Assembly (NCBI GenBank): GCA_002068715.1
Contig: MWAR01000485.1
Coordinates: 1 to 5,047 of the forward strand
From: a bacterium ADurb.Bin374
GTDB taxonomy: Bacteria; Riflebacteria; Ozemobacteria; Ozemobacterales; Ozemobacteraceae
Length of the DNA: 5,047 bases
Direction of reading: 5' to 3'
Below the pieces are notes generated by a model. The model was not told the origin of the DNA. It ran no database searches and worked only from the letters and a program-made list of their open reading frames with translations. Made by a program: the position numbers and the translations under genes. This document shows, piece after piece, positions 1-5,047 of this stretch (position 1 is its first letter; every line of letters starts with the position of its first letter).

Positions 1-1
1 T

Positions 2-2275
2 GGACAGGCGGTCAGGATCGCCTGCGTTCGGGATTGTGGCACGGAAATGGACCCCACGCGAGCCGGTTGGATGGCCTGGCTGCGCGAATCTGCGATGGAC
101 CCCCTCTTCGTGGAACGGCGGATCGCGGCCGCGCTTCCCTTCGTGGATGTCGATTACTGCGCGATTCAACACCGGGGCCGTCTCGTGACCCCGAAGACGC
201 ATCGCCTGCGCGGAACGGACTGGAGAAGCCTTGCTCTCCGGCCCGATGACGGGAGGTTCCTGACGAGCCGGTTAGGCACGTTCGCCGCGTTCAGGCTTCC
301 CGAAGGCCATGTCATGGCGCTCGGCTGCAAGCCCGGCCGCATCTCCTCGATTGCCGGCTGGGCCCGGCTGGCCATCTATGCCGGATGCCTGGCCTTCGCC
401 TTCCTTGGCGGCCGTGAGACCGCACGGCTCCTCGCTTCCCGAGCGCAGGACACCCCGCGTTCGTCGGTGGATGGAGCGCTGCCGGGGGGAAGTGGCGGAA
501 TCGGTCTCCGGGGGAAGATTTTCGCCATGTTTTTCCTCGCCTCCTGGGTGCCGCTCGGCACCTTTCTCGGCATCGGGCTGTCAGAGGCGGCCGACTCGAA
601 GGACGCCGCGATGCGACTGTGGAACTCGAGGCTGTTCCGGCGCGTGGATTCGGCCGACAGGCTCTTCAGGAACCACCTGGAAAGCCTCCAGTCCGACATG
701 TCGGAACTCACCCGGCAGCTGGCTGGCGCTCTCGCGGCCGGTGATCACGACGGGCTTCGCCGCGTCCTGAACGAGAAGACGCAGAACAGCTACGGCGTCT
801 GTTATGGGGCCGGCGACCGCGTCTGGACCAAAGAGAGCAGAAAATGGTATTCGGAGGAGTTCGCGAAAGGGGTGCGCAAGCTCGGGGAGCTCGTCTTCGT
901 CAAGATCATCGAAGCGGCCCGCGGGGAGCCGGACAGGCCTTCCGGTGGCGGCCACGGAATCACCTTCGATGCCACCGACATCCTCGGAGAAGGCCACCCC
1001 ATCCTGTTTGCCCTTCAGGGGCGCGGAAAAATCGTCCGGGGCGACGTGTTCAACCGCGAGGTTTCCATCTTCTGGGATCTCCTCCGGGATGCCGCCGGGC
1101 AGACCATCGGCGCCGTGTTCGTCAGCCTGATGATCGACAACGAGGCGATCCGGTTCGGAACGCGACTCGCGTCTGCCGACGAGCCCGACGGCATTCGGAC
1201 CCGGCTCATGTTCAATTCCTTGCTGTGCCCCAACAACAGCGAGAACTCCCGCGGCCTGGTCCGCATGAGCAACGATGTTTCGAAAAGCGGGGGAGACGGC
1301 GGGGGGGTGACCGACGTGCTCGGCCGCCGGATGCTCGTCGCCATCCGGCCGTCGGCGCTCAACGTGTTCGCGGCCTTTCTCAGCATGATGCCGTACGAGA
1401 CGATCCTGAACACCTACCGGCACAGGTCGGGGGCGATCGTCGGAAGCCTGCTTCTGGCGCTTCTTCCCGTGGTGGTCAGCGCGTTCTTCCTGAACCGTCG
1501 CATTGCCGGCCCGGTCGGGGCGCTCACGGCGGCCGGCCGACGCGTGGCGGGCGGCGACGACTCGGTCCAGCTTCCGGTCGAGGGGCCGGCCGAGCTCTCG
1601 ACGCTCGCTGACTCCTTCAACGGGATGGTCGAAGGTCTCCGCCAGCGCGAGCGCATGCGGCGGTATCTGTCCGCGGCCGCGTGGGAAGCTTCCGCAGGCG
1701 GCGTTTCCGCGGAGAAGGTCGAGGTCGCGGTGCTTTCGAGCGACGTCCGCGGTTTCACGGCGCTTTCCGAGCGCCATTCCGCCGGCGAGATCGTCTCGAT
1801 GCTGAACGACTATTTCACGGGGATGGAGCGGATGATCCGGCGCCACGGCGGCGATGTCGACCGGTTCGTCGGCGACGCGATCACGGCAGTGTTCACCCGA
1901 CAGGCTGGCGAAGACGAGAACGGACACATTAGACGCGCCGTGCTGGCCGGCGTCGGTATGCGCACGGCGCTGGCCGGCTTCAACGCCGCCAGGCGGGCCG
2001 CCGGAGCGTTCACGATCGAGAACGGCGTCGGCATCGACGTCGGCAGCGCCGTGCGTGGTCTCGTCGGCGCTGCCGCGGGCCGCCGCGACATCACGATCAT
2101 CGGGGCCATCATGTCCCGCTCCGCGACCTGTGAAGCCGCGAGCCGGTTCGGGTGTGCTACGAGGATCGTCGTCTCCGCCGGCACGGCAGGTCGTCTGGAC
2201 TCGGGATTCACGTGGAACAGGCTCGCCGTTCCGGAATCGCCGGTCGAGGTATACGAACTGGAGAAAGTGCCGTGA
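2..2275 (+). CDS. Membrane-bound HAMP-class III nucleotide cyclase, likely catalytically degenerate, 5' partial
   Basis: Residues are numbered from the ATG at 47. Seen: a hydrophobic segment at ~103-121, a Gly/Ser-rich linker (~123-153), a second membrane segment (~156-178), an outward-facing region (~180-460) that I do not recognise, a third membrane segment (~462-482), a HAMP domain (~484-536, Pro489) and a class III cyclase domain (~557-737). Both metal-binding aspartates are present (D566 in SSDVRGFT, D610 in FVGDAITAVF), as is T683, the usual bacterial partner of the purine-selecting lysine. That lysine is R606, the transition-state Asn is S690 and the transition-state Arg is T694. Homodimeric cAMP synthesis therefore looks doubtful. 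The frame is open to base 2, ATG 47 has no clear Shine-Dalgarno, and the neighbouring paralogue has over 200 more N-terminal residues including a membrane anchor, so the true start is probably upstream. If not, ATG 47 gives 742 residues. The C-terminus is complete. The family call is firm; the product and signal are unknown. Confidence 0.9.
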   Translation, partial: GQAVRIACVRDCGTEMDPTRAGWMAWLRESAMDPLFVERRIAAALPFVDVDYCAIQHRGRLVTPKTHRLRGTDWRSLALRPDDGRFLTSRLGTFAAFRLPEGHVMALGCKPGRISSIAGWARLAIYAGCLAFAFLGGRETARLLASRAQDTPRSSVDGALPGGSGGIGLRGKIFAMFFLASWVPLGTFLGIGLSEAADSKDAAMRLWNSRLFRRVDSADRLFRNHLESLQSDMSELTRQLAGALAAGDHDGLRRVLNEKTQNSYGVCYGAGDRVWTKESRKWYSEEFAKGVRKLGELVFVKIIEAARGEPDRPSGGGHGITFDATDILGEGHPILFALQGRGKIVRGDVFNREVSIFWDLLRDAAGQTIGAVFVSLMIDNEAIRFGTRLASADEPDGIRTRLMFNSLLCPNNSENSRGLVRMSNDVSKSGGDGGGVTDVLGRRMLVAIRPSALNVFAAFLSMMPYETILNTYRHRSGAIVGSLLLALLPVVVSAFFLNRRIAGPVGALTAAGRRVAGGDDSVQLPVEGPAELSTLADSFNGMVEGLRQRERMRRYLSAAAWEASAGGVSAEKVEVAVLSSDVRGFTALSERHSAGEIVSMLNDYFTGMERMIRRHGGDVDRFVGDAITAVFTRQAGEDENGHIRRAVLAGVGMRTALAGFNAARRAAGAFTIENGVGIDVGSAVRGLVGAAAGRRDITIIGAIMSRSATCEAASRFGCATRIVVSAGTAGRLDSGFTWNRLAVPESPVEVYELEKVP
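2260..2263 (+). promoter_or_regulatory. Ribosome binding site for the second cyclase
   Basis: GGAG lies 8 bases before the GTG at 2272, inside the last codons of the upstream gene. Together with the 4-base GTGA overlap of start and stop (2272-2275), it supports GTG 2272 as the real start and implies translational coupling of the two cyclases. Confidence 0.75.
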
Positions 2276-5047
2276 GCCGCATCGGTGGCGGTTCCCGAAA
2301 CGCGCGGGCGGTTCTTGCTTGTTTCGCGATGCTGCCGGTTTTCGTCATGTTCGGCTGGTTCGTCTCGTATCGCGGCGAGGCGCGCAACCGCGAACTCGAG
2401 GATGCGAGGCAGATACTGGGCATGGCGGCCGACCACGTCGAAGCCTCGATCGCGCCCACGGCTCCGCTCGAATCGATCCTGACCGAAGAGATGAACAAAT
2501 GCTACGGCTACGAACCCGAACGGATCGAGGGGATTCTTCGTAAGGCCTTCGAGCAGATTGTCCCGGCGGCGGGGGATCCGCTGACCTTCCGGATCAGCCT
2601 GTTCGCGTCATCCACTCAGCCGCTCTGCTGGCCTCCCGATGAAAACCCGGACGACGGACAGGCCATCTGGAAAGGCCTCTGCGGGCTGGTTCGGTCGAAC
2701 ACCATCGAAGAGGGTGTCTCGGCCGATCCGGCCGTTCTCGCGAGCGCGTCCGCCGCGCTATCGGGCTGGTTCGGAAACCACGTAACCATGAACGAGCTGG
2801 AAACCGCGTCCGGGTTCGCGCTGATGGCGCGGGACAGGCATGACAGGCTCACGGCCATCGCGGTCTACCGCGCAACGCTTGGGAAAACCCGTGTCAGTTA
2901 CAAATTCGGCGGCCTGTTCCGGATACCGCTCGAAGCGATTCCGGCGGCGTCCTATCACCGATGGGCCGCCGTCAGCAGGCCGTCCGAGGAGGACGCCGCG
3001 GGGCTCGGCATTCTCGACCCGTCAGGGGGCCGCTTGCTCGTGCGGGCCGGCAGCATGCCCGAGTTCCAGCTTCAACCGCTCCTGGACCAGCCGAACCGGG
3101 TCATGGCCGTGCCGGGCGGGTTTGCCGTGCTGCGGGACCTGCCTCCTCATGCCCCGGGGAAGCTGGTGCTGTTCCGCCCCGAATCGTTCTTGACGAGCGG
3201 AGGGATGCGGTTCCGTCTCGCCGTCGTCGCCCTTTTCGTTCTCGCCTCGGGATGCTCCTGGCTTCTGACCGGTTTTCTGACCGGTTCCGGCCCCATGGAG
3301 ACCGCCGCTACGACGGAGCCCGGGCGCGGAATACGGATGTCGGGCTCTCTCCGCACCCGGACGGCGGTGGTCTTCCTGCTTGCCGGAATGGTGCCTGTAG
3401 GCTTTTCGATGATGCAGGGAATCATGCGCCTTCTCGATCTCGAAACCGTCCGCCGGATCGAATGGCAGATCGAGGCGCAGCGGGTCATGACCGCTCTTGA
3501 CCGCGGTTTCCGTGATACGCTCGAACGATATCAGGAGATATTCACAACCCTCGTTCGCCATGTGGCGGGGAAGTCGGAACGCGACCTTCTGACCGTTGCA
3601 GGAAAGCTCGCGAGCTGCACGGAAATCATCGTCATCGAAGCGAACGCACCGGCGGAGGGAAAGTCCCAGGAGATTTCCCTCAGGTCGACCCAGGGCCGGC
3701 GCCTGATCATGCTGCCAGTCGTCCAGAAGGCGATTCGGGGGGTGTTTCAGGAAATGCGCGTCGCGGCCGGATACGCCGCGACGTCGAGCGGCGTATCCGC
3801 GAAAGAGAAGCTCTTCCTGCCGGTTCACGAACTGCTCGGCGACGCCGTGCCGCTGAGGGAGCTGTTCAACCAGACGGGCCACGTCACGTATGTGATCTTT
3901 GCGGACAAGACGGCCCTGCTGTTCTGCCTGCCGTATTCGCTGCGAAACGAGAAGATCGCCGGCATGCTTGTCGGCGGAACGACCCTCGGCATCGACTCGA
4001 GCGAGTATTTCAATCGGATCACGGCCCCGGAACGCTGGCAGTATCGTGACTGGGACATCCTCCGCATCAACAAAAGCGTCGTCGATCCGAAGCTTCCATT
4101 CGTTCCCCGCGAATTCCTCCGGCTTGCCGTTCGCACGCAGCAGACGGGGTCGTCGGTCGCGGACCGGGTCGCCTTTCCCGACGGGGAGTATTTCGTCCAG
4201 ACGAGCCGCCCGAGCTATCTCCATCTCGGCGTTCTCGCCGCTCGGGTGCCCGTGCGGTATCTGAAAAAGGAGACGGCGTGGATGTTCGCGCTTGCCTGCG
4301 CCGGGGTGCTGATCGCGCTGGCGCTGGCGGTCGGGGTCGGCATGTATCTTTCCAGGCGCCTTCTCGAACCGATCCGCCTGCTTCAGAAGGCTGCGGAGAC
4401 CGTCGGAGAAGGCGCTCTCGACGTCAGCCTTCCCGTCGGCGGGAGGGACGAACTGGCGATGCTCGGTCGCTCCTTCCTCGAGATGACCGACGGCCTGCGA
4501 CAGCGGGAACGCATGCGCCGGTTCCTCTCGGAATCGGCCTGGACGGTGACTGAATCCGAGAAGGCCGAAGAGACGGCAAAAGGTAGTTATATATATACAG
4601 CTATATTGTGTTCCGACATCCGGAACTTCACGGGCATATCCGAGAAACAGTCGCCGGCGAAGGTCACGGCGATGCTGAACGAATACTTCACGGCGATGGA
4701 CGGCATCATCCGCGGCTTTGGCGGCGAGATCGACAAGCTCATCGGTGACGCCATCCAGGCCGTTTTCAGGGAGGATGGGGGAACCACACACCCCGTCATC
4801 CGCGCCGCGCGCGCCGGGCTGGCGATGCGTCGGGCGCTTGCCGCGCTCAACCGGGACAGGCTCCTGCGCGGCGAGTTTCCCGTCGAGAACGGCGTCGGCA
4901 TCCATTACGGCAAGGTGATCGCGGGCAAGGTCGGCGCCGCGGCCGGCCGGCAGGATTTCACCGTCATCGGTTCCCCGGTCGCCCTCGCGGCGAGACTCGA
5001 AGCCGCGAGCAGCGAGGGGAGGCATACGAAGGTCATCGTATCGGCGG
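2272..5047 (+). CDS. Membrane-bound HAMP-class III adenylate/guanylate cyclase with two extracytoplasmic regions, 3' partial
   Basis: The frame is open for 925 codons from GTG 2272 to the window edge with no stop. The start is set by the GGAG at 2260-2263 and the overlap with the upstream stop; the next in-frame ATG (2329) would cut the first membrane helix. Seen: TM1 (~13-33), extracytoplasmic region 1 (~34-312), TM2 (~314-336), short cytoplasmic linker, TM3 (~364-384), extracytoplasmic region 2 (~385-669), TM4 (~670-693), HAMP (~695-748, Pro700) and a class III cyclase domain from ~773. Metal ligands D782 (CSDIRNFT) and D826 (LIGDAIQAVF) are present, as are K822 and T897, a Lys/Thr purine-selecting pair typical of bacterial class IIIb enzymes, and R908. 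The transition-state Asn is Ala904. It probably makes cAMP from ATP at the inner membrane; cGMP cannot be excluded. The extracytoplasmic regions match no family I recognise. The missing tail is probably a few tens of residues. It is a paralogue of the upstream gene and likely its partner. Confidence 0.92.
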   Translation, partial: MSRIGGGSRNARAVLACFAMLPVFVMFGWFVSYRGEARNRELEDARQILGMAADHVEASIAPTAPLESILTEEMNKCYGYEPERIEGILRKAFEQIVPAAGDPLTFRISLFASSTQPLCWPPDENPDDGQAIWKGLCGLVRSNTIEEGVSADPAVLASASAALSGWFGNHVTMNELETASGFALMARDRHDRLTAIAVYRATLGKTRVSYKFGGLFRIPLEAIPAASYHRWAAVSRPSEEDAAGLGILDPSGGRLLVRAGSMPEFQLQPLLDQPNRVMAVPGGFAVLRDLPPHAPGKLVLFRPESFLTSGGMRFRLAVVALFVLASGCSWLLTGFLTGSGPMETAATTEPGRGIRMSGSLRTRTAVVFLLAGMVPVGFSMMQGIMRLLDLETVRRIEWQIEAQRVMTALDRGFRDTLERYQEIFTTLVRHVAGKSERDLLTVAGKLASCTEIIVIEANAPAEGKSQEISLRSTQGRRLIMLPVVQKAIRGVFQEMRVAAGYAATSSGVSAKEKLFLPVHELLGDAVPLRELFNQTGHVTYVIFADKTALLFCLPYSLRNEKIAGMLVGGTTLGIDSSEYFNRITAPERWQYRDWDILRINKSVVDPKLPFVPREFLRLAVRTQQTGSSVADRVAFPDGEYFVQTSRPSYLHLGVLAARVPVRYLKKETAWMFALACAGVLIALALAVGVGMYLSRRLLEPIRLLQKAAETVGEGALDVSLPVGGRDELAMLGRSFLEMTDGLRQRERMRRFLSESAWTVTESEKAEETAKGSYIYTAILCSDIRNFTGISEKQSPAKVTAMLNEYFTAMDGIIRGFGGEIDKLIGDAIQAVFREDGGTTHPVIRAARAGLAMRRALAALNRDRLLRGEFPVENGVGIHYGKVIAGKVGAAAGRQDFTVIGSPVALAARLEAASSEGRHTKVIVSA
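3263..3286 (+). repeat. Perfect 12-bp tandem duplication inside the second cyclase gene
   Basis: TTCTGACCGGTT occurs twice back to back (3263-3274 and 3275-3286) with no mismatch. The unit is four codons, so the frame is kept and the protein reads LLTG then FLTG at the cytoplasmic end of TM2. The perfect identity suggests a recent slippage duplication, and a change in copy number would alter the protein by four residues without breaking it. There is no sign of a regulatory role. Confidence 0.85.
4576..4611 (+). other. AT-rich codon island at the entry to the second cyclase domain
   Basis: Eleven of twelve consecutive codons (residues 769-780) end in A or T, including two ATA isoleucine codons, in a gene where G/C-ending codons dominate. 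The stretch encodes the linker and first beta strand just before metal-binding D782. The reading frame is intact and the protein still aligns with the paralogue, so it is coding. It includes a short imperfect palindrome around AGCT (4595-4606). The cause is unknown: local codon drift, a translational pause between HAMP and catalytic domain, or a patch of foreign sequence. Confidence 0.6.

Noticed and set aside
1301..1307. Run of seven G as a possible phase-variation tract
   Set aside because: It encodes part of a Gly-rich loop (SGGDGGG) in a diverged outward region and is short for GC-rich DNA. A slip would break the gene, but nothing else suggests phase variation.
581..1927. 448-codon open frame on the minus strand
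   Set aside because: Same mirror effect over the first cyclase; it ends at the sense TCA at 581-583. The translation is rich in Arg, Pro, His and Asp with no recognisable motif.
1854..2543. 229-codon plus-strand frame bridging the two genes
   Set aside because: Low-complexity Arg/Ser/Pro-rich translation, out of frame with both cyclases and overlapping conserved catalytic motifs of the first.
4588..4607. TATATATA-like stretch as an internal promoter
   Set aside because: No convincing -35 box at the right spacing was seen and there is no downstream gene start inside the window. It sits within a conserved coding region, so it is kept only as a compositional oddity.
3022..5025. 667-codon open frame on the minus strand
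   Set aside because: Its codons are exact reverse complements of the second cyclase's codons. It stays open only because that gene rarely uses TTA, CTA or TCA, and it ends exactly at a sense TCA codon (3022-3024). The sense strand has clear membrane, HAMP and cyclase motifs.

Overview
The window is fully coding on the plus strand. It holds two adjacent genes, both incomplete here, that encode paralogous membrane-bound class III nucleotide cyclases (adenylate/guanylate cyclase family). The DNA is GC-rich with mostly G/C third codon positions. This suggests a high-GC, probably Gram-negative bacterium with a rich cyclic-nucleotide signalling repertoire. No marker in the window allows a finer assignment.

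Layout. Bases 2-2275 carry the first cyclase. Its frame is open to the left edge, so its N-terminus probably lies outside the window. Bases 2272-5047 carry the second cyclase. It starts at a GTG that overlaps the first gene's stop codon (GTGA), behind a well-placed GGAG ribosome binding site, and it runs off the right edge within the cyclase domain, probably a few tens of codons short of its end. The two genes are therefore almost certainly co-transcribed and translationally coupled. No intergenic space, RNA gene, terminator, promoter, CRISPR array or mobile element was seen.

Architecture. The second protein reads as TM1, extracytoplasmic region 1, TM2, short cytoplasmic linker, TM3, extracytoplasmic region 2, TM4, HAMP, cyclase. 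The first protein shows the same order from the end of region 1 onward. Each chain thus appears to carry two outward-facing regions feeding one cytoplasmic cyclase through a HAMP relay. The HAMP-to-cyclase junction is nearly the same in both proteins, while the extracytoplasmic parts have diverged strongly.

The most interesting point is the catalytic residues. Both proteins keep the two metal-binding aspartates. The first has lost the purine-selecting lysine (now Arg) and both transition-state residues (Asn to Ser, Arg to Thr). The second keeps the lysine, threonine and arginine but has Ala in place of the transition-state Asn. Because class III active sites form between two subunits, the pair could act as an obligate heterodimer with one working and one degenerate site, analogous to the C1/C2 halves of mammalian adenylate cyclase. 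That is inference and would need testing. Smaller oddities are an AT-rich codon island at the start of the second cyclase domain and a perfect 12-bp in-frame tandem repeat in its second membrane segment.
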